A stretch of 64,000 nucleotides of DNA, from positions 7,348,113 through 7,412,112 of the forward strand of contig CM039464.1 in the NCBI GenBank assembly GCA_022414725.1. Direction: 5' to 3'. This DNA is from Microglena sp. YARC (lineage: Eukaryota; Chlorophyta; Chlorophyceae; Chlamydomonadales; Chlamydomonadaceae). Positions 34,026-44,709 of this stretch are shown in pieces (position 1 is the first letter of the stretch; every line of letters starts with the position of its first letter). Made by a program: the position numbers and the translations under genes. The notes under the pieces are model-generated. The model was not told the origin of the DNA. It did not search any database and saw only the letters and a list, made by a program, of their open reading frames with translations.

Positions 34026-34265
34026 TTATTTAGTATTTTACGAACCAGCACCATTTAGTTTACGAACTATCAAATCCTAGTTCGTAATAAAAGGGTGCCG
34101 GAATTTTACGAACCAGCTCCATTCAGTTTACGAACCATCAAATCCTAGTTCGTAAACCTAAAATTACGATGGGGTGTCCGCTTTTTACGAAGTAGAGCCC
34201 AACATTTTACGAGTGGGGTTCGTAGAATTTTCCAAGCCAAATTCTAGTTCGTAAAATGCTGTTTT

Positions 34266-34881
34266 ATTCATAGTGCGACTGCGGTCCAAGTCCCTGCTGA
34301 GTTGGAAGTGGAGCTCCACGAGCTCTCTGCGCTCCTCAGCAGTGCAACGGTTGGCCAGCGCCGCTTCTGCATTCGCAACGGTGGTAGAGAGGCGGCGCTC
34401 AAGATCCAGGATGTTAGCATCCTTTGTGGCGACAGCCGTCGCAAACTGGTCGGTCATGGCTGAAGCGGCGATTGCCGCCTGAGAGAGCTCAGCTCGAAGG
34501 TGGCCAATCTGCTCAGCTGCGATCAGATGACCTGGCATGTGTTCGTGGCGCCTGCGCTCCGCGCCAGCATGCCAAACCGCACTGCGCTCTTCAACGTCAG
34601 GCTGCGCGGCCATCGTCGTCGTTGGGGGGGCTCCGGCAGTGCCCTGCGTCGGGGAAGCGATCGGCGCACCCGAGGATGCAGCCAGACCAGCCAAGCCCGC
34701 GACCAGAGGTCGCAGCGTGCCGACTGAAACAGAAGGCGGAACCATCTAGCGTCGCAGTGAGCTCGGTGTCAGGCTCAGTGTCAGACGACGCAATTCCCTC
34801 AGGATTGGTGTCGACAACAGACGTCGTAGGCTGCACAGCAGCGGCGTCGGAGCCCGGGGTTGCAACTTTGTGTGAAGTCAT
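34266..34881 (-). pseudogene. gypsy gag N-terminal part
   Basis: The frame can start at MTSHKVATPG (ATG at 34881; another in-frame Met is at 34977). A shift near 34750 leads to MVPPSVSVGTLRPLV, then an Ala-rich and a helical, charged region (HLRAELSQAAIAAS, NILDLERRLSTTVANAEAAL, EERRELVELHFQLSRDLDR) with heptad-like leucines. It ends exactly at the inverted end of the 8.4 kb insertion. Distance and strand relative to the LTR and primer site fit Gag. No zinc knuckle is seen. Confidence 0.55.
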
Positions 34882-35631
34882 TCTGCACAGGCGACGACAC
34901 AAGTAAGTAGGCTGGACAGGGATGAGAGGTGGGCGGGAGAGGGGGTAATTACTCGCAACTCTTAGAAAGCCAGACAATCAGATGCACCAGTGACTAGCAA
35001 ATTTTGCGAGCGTAACGAGCTGAAAATGCCTCAAGCGTAACTGTAATGACGAGTTCGTCCAGAATACGATGAGGGAGGCTAGCACAGCAAAGGCACGGAC
35101 TGCAGAACAGGCAAGGGAAAGACACCGACGAATCGAATTGCGCGACAGGATGAGCAAGACAGCAGGTGGACAGCACCAATTGAGGATGCAGCAAGCACTG
35201 AGAGCAGCAGGACAGACTCGTGGGGTACTCTAATTAAAGCAAGTACGGCTCAGGTGGCAAATGGAGCCGATGCTGCGCTATTGCTCAAGCCGCGAGGTTA
35301 CTGCTCGCGAATAGCGTTAGAGGCTATGACCAAAAGGCCATGACGTGATGGCTAGGATCGAGGATGTAGGCCATACAGGGTCAGGGCAGGCTAGGGAAAA
35401 ATGTCCATGCAAGACAGGACGCAGGCGGCCCAGGGCGGGTCGAACCTGACAGGACAGAGCACCGCGAGGACCAAACAGGCGCTACGTGCAAGCGTAGCCA
35501 CAGGAGAGAGCAGACAGCAAAAGAAGAGCAGCAAATGCCAGAAAAGCCGACAGGATGTACTGGCTGGTGCGATTAATTCGAAGGAAAACTTCGTATGCGT
35601 GCGTATGTGTATGCGTGAGGTCCCTTAGGAA
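34882..35631 (-). other. gypsy 5' leader
   Basis: About 750 bp between the primer-binding site and the gag start. Only small frames; no recognised motif. Probable untranslated leader with packaging signals, by position. Confidence 0.45.
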
Positions 35632-35651
35632 CGAAACCAGCTCCGCTACCA
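35632..35651 (-). promoter_or_regulatory. Primer-binding site for initiator-Met tRNA
   Basis: The minus strand reads TGGTAGCGGAGCTGGTTTCG directly inside the LTR end, separated by one base. The common plant-type site is TGGTATCAGAGC followed by a T-arm complement with GGTTTCGATCC. The similarity continues past the 20 bases shown, to a GGGACCTC block. Confidence 0.75.
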
Positions 35652-35652
35652 G

Positions 35653-35999
35653 TGTAACAGCTCAGGATGCTTACAGCAGCTTGGGGGGTTAGTCTAGGGA
35701 ACGGGCTACGTGATGTATGATTACGTGTATGTGGATATGGGTAAGCTAGCAGAACAGGTGGGGTGTTACCTAGGTAGGGGATGTAGAGTTGCTCGGAATG
35801 AACGTCTTCGTGGTAGGAGTAGAAGGGTTCATTCCGAGTAGCTCGTGTCTATATGCGCAACGTGTGCGTTGAGAGAGATGAGGCAGTACATGGGTATGGT
35901 ACTGTATCATGTGCGTTCGTCACGTGGCTTACGGGTACGGTGTACCCGTTTGCCTTGCTGGACGGCCAGAGTACCCGTGAAGGGTTTTGTACCGTTACA
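35653..35999 (-). repeat. gypsy 5' LTR, ~347 bp
   Basis: On the minus strand it starts TGTAACGGTACAAAACCC and ends GAGCTGTTACA, so the ends are TG..CA with a short TGTAAC/GTTACA inversion. The primer site follows after one base. The partner LTR is missing because the element is truncated on the left. Confidence 0.7.
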
Positions 36000-36003
36000 C
36001 GGT

Positions 36004-36510
36004 AACTAGGGTTGTTTTGTGTGCAATGTGCAGTGTGTGTAACCTTGTTGCTGCCCTCGTGGCTGTTCTTGCGGAATGTGTGTCTCGTATACCGCGCTTT
36101 GGTATACAGTTGCGCGTTACCTCATAAACTGGGGCTGTGCACCCTCCGGGTGTGACTAGACAGTCTCCTTCGGGATGACTTGACTGTCGAATCCCAACGT
36201 AAAGTGGTTCGGAGCGCAGTTTGACTTAAATCTCCCTGGAAGATGAGGTGGCGTGAATGAAAATACAACTTGTCTGAAATTTGCTACGAGTCGGAGAATA
36301 GGTGACTGCCTTTGCGAGTTTATCGAGCTGCCTGCCGTTTGCAAACGTCAGTTGGTGCGGTCCAAATGCACTTTGTAGGGCGAACCCTTAGGTTCCCCAG
36401 CGCACCCGTTTGGCGCATCCGTTTGGCGCATCCATTTGGCGCACCCGTTTGGCGCATCCGTTTGGCGCATCCGGCAGTACGGCTGATGTACCGAAGTCGC
36501 TACCCATGGA
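36004..36510. repeat. ~480 bp dispersed repeat, copy A
   Basis: About 90 percent alike by eye to 46933-47393, from AGGGTTGTTTTGTGTGC to GAAGTCGCTACCCATGG. Copy A has a 12 bp unit (GCATCCGTTTGG type) expanded to about six copies at 36402-36472. No coding content; it may be an LTR or MITE of unknown type. Confidence 0.85.
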
Positions 36511-36654
36511 GGGGCGGTAAAAATCAGATCAAATGAACCATTCATGAAGAAGATAGGAAAACATGATATCATCGTGCTCTATTATCATACAATGTATCGT
36601 ATGAAATCTTATTATAAACGGCGGGACAGGGCTATATTCTGAATTCCAAGGCCT

Positions 36655-36725
36655 AGACCCAGTGCTCCGGGCGAGAATCGAACCGCCGACCTCCCAATTT
36701 CGTAAGATGTGTTCGTGGACCACAG
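36655..36725 (-). other. tRNA-like 3' half (possible SINE or tRNA relic)
   Basis: The minus strand has GGTCGGCGGTTCGATTCTCG followed by CCCGGAGCA: a T-arm with a canonical B box and an acceptor-like 3' end. A matching 5' acceptor strand and a convincing anticodon arm are not visible, so it is not called as a functional tRNA. Confidence 0.35.
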
Positions 36726-36852
36726 GTAAATACGAATTCGAAAGGCGGCCTTGCGTTGAGAATTTAGGTCGCGATATTGACAGCCATAGTTATTTCTTGT
36801 TTTTTCAGTTCGCTATATTTTTTTGATGCAAAACTAAAATATCGTGCAATCC

Positions 36853-36990
36853 AAGAAAGAAGGCATCAAGCTCAATTGGATCCCCACTGCTGCCAACATG
36901 GTTGACATGCTCATCAAGGCCCTCCCAAGGACCAAGTTCTGTGACTTCAGAGAGCAGATTGACTGCATTGGCGAGTCTTACAGATTCTGA
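36853..36990 (+). pseudogene. Ty1/copia RNase H C-terminal fragment
   Basis: In frame: KKEGIKLNWIPTAANMVDML followed by IKALPRTKFCDFREQ, ending at TGA 36988-36990. This is the conserved end of copia RNase H (VPT-x-x-N-x-ADxLTK-x-L). Only about 45 codons remain. It differs from the copia at the left end of the window. Confidence 0.75.
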
Positions 36991-37014
36991 TCATCACCTT
37001 TGATCTTGTGAGTT

Positions 37015-37950
37015 TCCGGAGTTATGTGGGGAAGTTACGAGGGGAAGTCAGTAAGGATAAGATCTTTACAGTTAGATAAAGCATTCAATCAATGCGCTAG
37101 GAGGAAGTACTGAGATGGCGCGGCACCTCAGAGTACCGGCATCAGAGTCCGTGCCATAGCTGGCAGCGGCATCGCAGTACAGTGCTACAGGGCAGGAGAC
37201 CTGTGCACTCTAAGTCGCTCTAGGTGAACCGGGAAAACCCGGTGAACAACATCCCCCCCAATTCCTGGTATTCTTCATTCTGAAGAATTCCAGGAATTAG
37301 AAGAGTTCAAAAACTAGAGTGGCAATTAAAAAGTATTATGCAGGTACAATACATTTGTAACTCATCGGGCTTGTCAAGAAGTAAATGATAAAATCATACC
37401 GGCTGTAGCAAGGCAGGCTGGCTCAGCAAAGGTGGTTATCATATCTAAAGAACTCTCAATCACTGATCTAGGCTGGCAGCTTAAAGGGCTGCCATGGAGG
37501 TACAGACTTAAGCTGGATAGAAGAGAGCAGTCAGTCATGGTGCAATCAATCAATATCAAGGAAAGGTCTGCGGGATCAGGTTCGGGCCTGTCAGGGGGGT
37601 GCTGGGGTGAACTCCTAGGAGCTGCAAGGAGGCTGCAGGGCATATTACTAGGGGCTGCAGGGAAGCCGGAAGCTGCAGGGAATGATTCAAGATTAGTCAG
37701 TGGGGCAAGGTCTCTGTTTAGAGGTAAACTAACATAGAAGAAAGCAGTCAGTCATGATGCAATCAATCAATATCTAGGGAAAAGTCTGAATCTTGGATCT
37801 GTCAGGGAAGGTCTAGAATGGACTGCATAGGAGCTGCAGGAAGCTGCATGACTAATCAAGCTGCAGGAAGCTGCATGATTAATCAAGCTGTCGGGAACAC
37901 TACTTAGGAATACTGCAGGGTAGCTACAAGGTGTCAGCAGCTACTTGGGG
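37015..37950 (-). mobile_element. Relic of the 47-52 kb LTR element: leader, LTR, 3' region
   Basis: The LTR-like core (37063-37256) matches 47396-47580 and 51966-52146, sharing ACTCTAAGTC, TAGCTGGCAGCGGCA and CCGTGCCATAGCTGGCAG. To its left is the block that flanks the right LTR of the 47-52 kb element (GGAGTT...GAGGGGAAG...TAAGGATAAGATC). To its right is the block that flanks the left LTR (CCCCCCAATTCCTGGTATTC). The downstream CAATCAATCAATAT motif appears at 37543 and 37762, and at 47814 in the complete element. Confidence 0.65.
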
Positions 37951-38479
37951 CTGCGAGGTAGCTAGGGTTGCTGCAAGAGCAGTAAGAGCGGATAAGAAGA
38001 TGTAGCGACGGTAGGGACTGCTGAGACTGGTAGGATCTGCTGGGTCATTGCAAATCAACGTAAGCATAGCTATGAATGCTGCAGGGAATGCAAGGGCTGC
38101 AGGGAATACAACTGATGATGTCTGTGCTAGGCTCCCCCATAATTTGGGAGTGGAGGCTAAGTACCGAAGTGCTAAATTAGAATCGGGCAGGCATCGCATC
38201 ATGTTGTCAGCATGAAAACATCGAAGGGGTAGAAGCTTGAACTGCACGTGGGTAAGTACATGTGGCAGTACGGGGCAGATCATGAATTAATTCCTAGAGT
38301 GTTCATTACTAATTGTTTAACAGATGGTGGGGATTATCAAATCGCACTATGTAACTATGCCATGAGGTTGACTATGCACTGGAAGGTACATGGAATCTGC
38401 AGGTCAACATTATTGCTGTTGGGTAGCTGCAGGGAGGTTTTTATCGCCTAAGCAACACTATGGGCTGTGGGCGTATCAG

Positions 38480-39330
38480 GTCACCTTAGGCTGTAGGAGA
38501 AGTACATGGGCAGTACGCTAGTGCTGTACAGCACTGCAGTTTGGTGCATGTAGATCAACACACGAGGGTATCGCTCGCTTAGGATCTTCATGCAACGGAT
38601 CTGTAGTACAGCATTGCACTTCAGTGCACAGTTTAGTGCAGTAGTACTTCTGTACATTAGCACATGGGCAGTACGCTAGTGCTATGTAGCACTGCAGTTT
38701 GGTGCATGTAGATCATCACACGAGGGTATCGCTTGCTTAGGATCTGCATGCAAAGGATCTGCAGTACAGCATTGCAGTTCAGTACAGCAGTACATAATGA
38801 GCAGTACATGGGCAATACGTTAGTGCTGTACAGCACTGCAGTTTGGTGCATGTAGATCAGCATACGAGGGTATCGCTCGCTTGGGATCTGCATGCAAAAG
38901 ATCTGCAGTACAGCATTGCAGTTTAGTGCACAGCAATTCAGTACAGCAGTGCATTACACATGGGCAGTACGTTAGTACCGTACAGCACTTCAATCTGTGC
39001 AGTACAGTACATCAGTAGATGGCTGTGCATCAGTGCATCGGGATTATGTTACACGCAGATAAAAATCAGCTCACGAGGGTATCGCTCTTGCTTATATCTG
39101 CATGCAAGAATAGGTCACATCACATGGTACATTGCATGTGGTGGATGTGAATTCACTAAGTGCTCACAGTCATGCTCACAGTCCGTGCACTTGTGTCAGT
39201 ACATTTGCATGCAAGGAGGGTCACATCACATGGTGCATTGCAGTTTAGTGCAGCCGTACTTCTGTACATCAGCACATGGGTAGTACGTTAGTGCTGTACA
39301 GCATTGCAGTTTATTGCATGTAAGTCAGAA
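38480..39330. repeat. ~152 bp tandem array
   Basis: CATGGGCAGTACGCTAGTGC (with variants) recurs near 38506, 38662, 38807, 38958 and 39266. Units carry GAGGGTATCGCTCGCTT and GTACAGCACTGCAGTTTGG. The repeated minus-strand peptides (RYPRVLIYMHQTAVL) result from the repeat. Confidence 0.85.
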
Positions 39331-39339
39331 CACGGGGAG

Positions 39340-40790
39340 TAAATGAGTCTCTTATGGGCATGAAGAGCAAGAATCCGAAAGAAAAGCCCCCTAGACTGAG
39401 CAAAACGAAGTCCACAGCTCTGCCGCATACCTAAGAATTAGGGGGCACCCTTTATCTTGAGTCTTTGGATCCCCCTGTATTGTTTTGGCATGGCGCTTCG
39501 TTCTGTTTTGGTCCCCCCCCTCCCTCCTTTCTGCCTCTCTTTCCCTATAGCCCAGCTTTGCACAGTTTGTTGGTTTCGCTTCTCAAGTTTATTTGCGCTC
39601 TTGCTTGTGGCTTCTGGTGTAAGGGCAGGGCTTTGTGTTGGCTGCATCTTTTTTCAGGTGCTGATAGCCAACAGGTCTGCCCTATGTGGTGGATTCTCTT
39701 GCCCCTGTCATGTGTGCCTGCTTGCTGAGTCTTGCTCGGATTGGTTTCTAGACACTCTGTTCTTCGTCTGGACTCGCCCTTTTCTGCTCGGGGTGCCTAT
39801 GGTTGCTCTTCTTGGCACCCAGGTCCTTTTCTGCTAGATGGTTGTGCTGGGTTGACTTGCGCTTTTTTCTGTTGGGGGCATTATCGCTGCATATTAAGGC
39901 GCTCATAGCGTGTGCCCTTGATAAGTCTTTAGCTCTTTTTGCTTAGCCCTCTTGTCTTGTGTTCTTGGGGCTTGGTGCTAGGGATTGCCTGCCTCGGCAT
40001 CCCTCCCTTTCACGCTCCCCTTTCCGCTCTCCTTTCCGCCTCTCGTTCGTTTCCTTTTGTTTGGAACTGACCTACTTTGTTTTCAGGTTTGCGGGTGGTC
40101 CTTAAAAACCCTCGTGCTTCCGTGTTATAAAATTGGATGGTCAGCAGGCTGTGCTGCTGTCCTGTCTCGGCTGTGATTTGCTGAGTTTATGTAACGAGCC
40201 CTCTCTCTCTGCTAACCCACCAACAGGGTTGATGACTACGGAGACCAGGTATGTCGCTCTTGCCCTGGTTCTCATGTCCTTATATAGAACTCCTATCAAT
40301 AGGCTGACAAACCATACATTATATTTGCTAATATTTGCAATGCACTAATATACGGAACCGACGTGGCGCATTTTATCTATCAAGGAGTTACCTGACGGCC
40401 TGAGGGCTCCTGACGTACCATCCTGCATTGCATAAAGTACATCTCAGTTTGAATTTCGAGCAGTAAGTTATGTCTGAGTTTTCGCAAGAGACCTGTCCAA
40501 TTTCCTGAGAAAGCGGCTCATATAGGGCGCTGAACCTAATTAATTTTACGACAGCGCAAGTGAATCAGAACGAGAACGAGAATTGGGCATTTCTATATTC
40601 GCGGTGATCAAAATAGAGGCGCACCAATTGCGAGGAGCTGGAGTCCCGAGCAGCGGTGAACGCCTGAGGTCCTATCAAAGGCGTTCCAACAGGATAGACA
40701 GATCCCCGCGCAGAGAGGAGGAAGCCAGGGTCGCAGTAAGAGGGTGGAGTTGCGATATTTTCCGAGACAGAAATCGCGCAGTTGCGCTCC
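39340..40790. other. Pyrimidine-rich region, no gene recognised
   Basis: T- and C-rich sequence with several TTTTCAG and GTATG words that could be splice or LTR signals. Frames are short and hydrophobic by composition. A TATATAG at about 40277 is isolated. Confidence 0.35.
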
Positions 40791-40798
40791 AAATTCAT

Positions 40799-40880
40799 GC
40801 TTTGAACTGAGTTCGATAATGCTATGCTTTGAGCTGAGGTCGAGAATGCCATGCTTTGAGCTGAGGTCGAGAATGCCAGG
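40799..40880. repeat. 27 bp repeat, three copies
   Basis: Units of the type CTTTGAGCTGAGGTCGAGAA plus TGCCATG. Frames through it give HGILDLSSK-type peptides on the minus strand. Confidence 0.85.
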
Positions 40881-41020
40881 AGTTTTGCGTATCGATCCAG
40901 AAATGGCTTTGGAAAAATCCATCTGTGCTGATGCTAATAGCTAGAAGAAAGAGCTGTCTTAAGCGCTATGCGATGGGCGACGTAGAGCACGACTGGAGAC
41001 TCGTTGGCTCATTCGCGCAG

Positions 41021-42256
41021 TTATGAGCATTGTTCTGCTATGGATTGCCAGTGCATGGCTGATATTGGGACAAAATGAGGCTTTTGGCCGCAGCCCCCGT
41101 TGCCGTTTACAAGAGAAATAAGACCCGCCTGGGAGGTAGCCTGCAAGGTACCACGCATAAAGCTGTGGCTGGTCTCTCCGTTGTCCAGCCCACTATCTCC
41201 AAGGTGCTTGTGGATCCTGTGGATAAAGCTCGAGGTGCTGTACGGTGCCTCCATAAAGGAGGAGTGGTTGGGGGCCTCGGGACGGAAGAGGAAGTGAGAA
41301 GGGGTGAATCCAGTGGCATGGCATTCCTCCAGGTAGGACCAGAGCCGTGTGAGAAAGCACATGAGAGGCTGGGGACCCACAGATAAGGGGATGGGCTCCT
41401 GGTGGAAGGCGGCAAGGCATAGTTTATCACCTTCTTTCCCCCGCATGGCACTGTCCCAGGCAAACAAGCAAAGGAGGGCATCACGGGCCAAACTCAGTTT
41501 CTGAAAAGGGGAGGCAGAGAGTGCTATCTGCTGATCTAGATGGGCCAGCAGTAGGTCGGCCTTGGGCTTAGTAAGGGGTACAGCAGAAGATTCTTGATAG
41601 CCAGCCTCTTGGAGAACCCGGGTATAACCCTGCTTTTACCGCTTGACTTCATGGCTATCACAAGGGTTGCCAGAGCCAGTGGTTTAATCATATGGGCCAC
41701 GACGACCCAATTCCTCAAAGAGAGTTGTGAAATGGCTCAATGCACCAGATACACCACTGGGAGAAGCCACTGGGCCTATCATACCAAGAAGAAGGCTACC
41801 AGCATGCCTAAGAATGAACTGGCTCTGCATGAAGACTAGCTAGCACCTCTTGAGGACGAGCGGTAGCTAGGAGGTTCGGTAGAGGAGGGGGGTTGGTAGC
41901 AAGGAAAGCCTGGAGTTCCCTACCAAGAGCATTGCGACGTAAGACCGTAGCTAACATGTTAGCCCTACCCATGACCTGAGAAGCTTCCCCAAGGGATCGG
42001 GTGTAGAGTTCTTGAGCAGCACCAAGAGAGAGAGGACGTGGGCATGAGCAAGCTGAGCTAACACAGGGTAGGAGCAAGCTGAGCTAACACATGGTCGGCA
42101 AAGCAGTTTGCAAATGGAAGGGAGGGGGGAGTTGCTCTTGGGCTTTACCAAAGAAGGGGGCCTGTAAAGGAAAGGGGCAGACCAAAACTCAGTTGTGATG
42201 GATTGAATGAGGCTACATGGGACCCGACAGTTGGGTTCATCAACCCACCAATTCAT
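41021..42256 (-). pseudogene. DIRS/Crypton-type tyrosine recombinase, broken
   Basis: Integrates element DNA by strand exchange. Relayed minus-strand frames show GSGNPCDSHEVKR, GYQESSAVPLTKPK and LLLAHLDQQIALS (core-binding domain). These are followed in the 41491-41021 frame by RDALLCLFAWDSAMRGKEGD, where R is the first catalytic Arg, and then SHSFMRGTLQATSQAG, the H-x-x-R box. In that box the usual second catalytic Arg is Met (HSFM instead of HSFR). No convincing catalytic Tyr follows AMHWQSIAEQCS. An in-frame stop interrupts after SHEVKR, and frame changes occur upstream of 41850. Such recombinases occur in DIRS, Ngaro and Crypton elements; no RT is visible next to it. Confidence 0.65.
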
Positions 42257-42557
42257 GAGCTACATATGATTTTTTCTATGGTCTACACTACTAAAAGCCT
42301 GTGGCAGTGGCTACAGCATCATGTTGCTCTGATGATCCCAAAGTAAGCTTACAATGCAGAAACAATCTGGTGGAAGAATAGACAATATTACTCATTAAGA
42401 GCAACACGTCGTCCAGATGAAAGAGTCATATTATACAGTACAAAGCAGGGTATGGTCTTCAGCTGATTAAATTATTTGTTCTATGATACATGCATGTTGT
42501 TATATGGCTGGCAGCATGGAATGGAAACGCTGTTGTACCTGAGTTGCGCAACATGGG

Positions 42558-44040
42558 ATTTGTGACAAAGATGTTGCTTTGGTAATTGGATGCAACAATT
42601 ATTGGCCCTGATGATGCTTGAATTGATCTGCACCCATGGTGCTTGAATCTATTGGCACTGATGGTGCTTTAAGCTTATCAGCACTGATGGTGCTTCAATT
42701 GTCAGCACTGAGGGTGCTTGAATGTATCTGTGTACCAGCTCTAGTGCTTAGATTTATCTGCACTAATTGTACTTAATTTGATTGGCACTGATGGTTCTTG
42801 AACTTATCAACACTGATGGAGCTTGAATTTATCAGCACTCATGGTTCTAGAAGGAATCAGCTCTGCTGGAGCTCAAACTTATCAGCACTTGTGATGTCTG
42901 GGTTTTTTTGGCACTTATGGTGCTTGATTTTATCTGCACTGATGGTGCATGAGTTTATTAGTACTAATGGTGCTTGAAGCTTACTTGCACAGCTGGCGCT
43001 TCAATTTATCAGCACTGATGGTGCTTGAACTTATCAGCACTGATTGTATTTTGAATTTTTCATCACCGAGTGAGTATGCTTGAATTAATCTGCGCTAATG
43101 GAACTCGATAGTGAGCTCAATAGTATTTTAATTTATACGCACAAAAGGTGCTACATTTTATTGGCACTATCAGCAATAAGTTTGAATCTATCATAACTGG
43201 TGTTTCTTGAACTTATCAGCACTGAGTAGGTTGGAATTTATAAGGCACAGAGTTGGCTTGAAATTTGTCAGCACTGAGTGTGCTTAAATGTACCACCACT
43301 GATCGTGCTTGAATCTGTCAGCTCTTAGTGTGCTTGAATGTATCAGCAATACTGGTGCTTGAGCCTATTAGTAGCAAGTATGCATAATTGTTCAGCACTG
43401 ATAGGGCTTGGATTTATGAGCACTGAGTGTGCATGATTTATTGTACTGATCAACTCTGAATGTTCGCTATTACAAATCATTAGCACTGAGAGTGCTTGGA
43501 AGATGTGTTCAGCAATACTGATTGTGCCTGAATGATACAACTGATCAGCATCAAGTGTGCTTCAATTGATGATCACCAAGTGTGCTATAGATAATCGGCA
43601 ATGGAAAAGAAAGGGGGGAAAACAAAATTGACTATGCTGTAATTGTTAGAAACGAAATGTGCCTGAATTGACCAGCACTGTCTATGCCTTTACCTGATGA
43701 GCACTGAGTGTGCTGTAAAATAGTGTGCCCAAAGTACTTATCTAATCAGCAGTGATTGTGGTGGGTGAAATTTACCAGCACTGAGTGGGCTTGTTTAGTT
43801 TTACAGACCTGCACTGCGTGTCTTTAAATGCAATTGATTAGCTGGGAGTGCGCACATTTTATTCAGAACACCAGCATGCACTTTTGCTTGAATTATTTAA
43901 GTTGGTCTACACTGAGTTGTTATGAGTTTATTGTTTAACATCCTAAGAATGCTAAATTAAATTGAGTGGGCATTGTTTAACGGTACATAAGCACTGATTT
44001 GTGACAAAGATGTTGCTATGGTGATTGGATGCAACAATTC
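42558..44040. repeat. Degenerate ~25-30 bp array bracketed by a 49 bp direct repeat
   Basis: The array (42600-43900) is built from variants of GCTTGAATTTATCAGCACTG. The flanking motif GATTTGTGACAAAGATGTTG, continuing to GGATGCAACAATT, stands at 42558 and again at 43996. Confidence 0.8.
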
Positions 44041-44700
44041 TCGATGTATAGGTAAGGTTTAAGGAGTGCCACTCTACATTGGGCTGATAATGAAGGTGTG
44101 GCAGCTTGCTGCAGGAGGTACATGTTTGAAGCAGCATGTTCATAGCACTTGTACTCGTTGATGAGGAAGATCTTTGTTGCAACAGCAATCAATTGTTAAT
44201 ATTTGACAGAGTGTGCCACAGACATTTAGTTGTGCTACTCGTGGGGAATGATCCAACCACTCTAAACATATATGAGGAAGGACCTGGCCAAATTCCTGGC
44301 TGCAACATCAAATGATTAAATTAGCATTTAATCAGATTTAATTTATCACACTTGTTATAAGTGCGAAGTGTGTCTACGAACTGAACACAGTAGTTGGAGT
44401 GCGGCATACCTGATCGCCCTGGTTGCGAAGAGGAGTTGTAGTCCTTGGATATGAGTCGCGAAGAGGAAGCGACAAGTCAAGAACTGCAGCACACCATTCG
44501 CGCAAAGGGGGTTAGGAGGCGTTGGTCTGGATTCATCAACTAATTACATGGTTAAGAACCTGGACCATTTATGATCAGAAGCGGCAGCGACAGAGGCCGG
44601 AACCGATTATACGGCTAACAGCCGGCGGTGACCCTACCCGATCCTACCTAGCTATCACCGCCTAGCTATGTCGTTTGCATGCTGATGACAAGCCAAGCCA
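44041..44700. other. Unique sequence, no gene recognised
   Basis: AT-rich to about 44350, then GC-richer. No motif or repeat relation was found. Confidence 0.35.
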
Positions 44701-44709
44701 AACCCATAC

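Larger units (their letters stand above)
25837..34265. mobile_element. 8.4 kb TIR element with TTTTACGAA subterminal repeats
   Basis: The left end AAAACAGCATTTTACGAACT (25837-25856) is exactly inverted at 34246-34265. The next ~350 bp inside each end carry further TTTTACGAA/AATTCTACGAACT words (for example 26096, 26157, 34036, 34063 and 34103). It splits the N-terminal gypsy gag frame on its right. It contains TGACTCAC-type arrays, a diverged internal duplication around an assembly gap, a LINE fragment and an isolated 185 bp satellite monomer. No transposase was recognised; the gap could hide one. No target duplication was found. Confidence 0.65.
11905..35999 (-). mobile_element. Ty3/gypsy retrotransposon interrupted by two large insertions
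   Basis: All parts are on the minus strand and in the expected order when read right to left: 5' LTR (35999-35653), Met-tRNA primer site (35651-35632), gag start (34881), protease (21760-21060), RT and RNase H (13680-12154), and the first residues of integrase (to about 11905). Two foreign blocks split it, 25837-34265 within gag and 13679-21059 exactly between protease and RT. Integrase and the 3' LTR are missing on the left. The assignment of 21900-25836 to gag is less certain, since it would make gag unusually long and another insertion may be hidden there. Confidence 0.75.

Noticed and set aside
38481..38893. Minus-strand frames with RYPRVLIYMHQTAVL
   Set aside because: Follow from the ~152 bp array; stops appear as units diverge.
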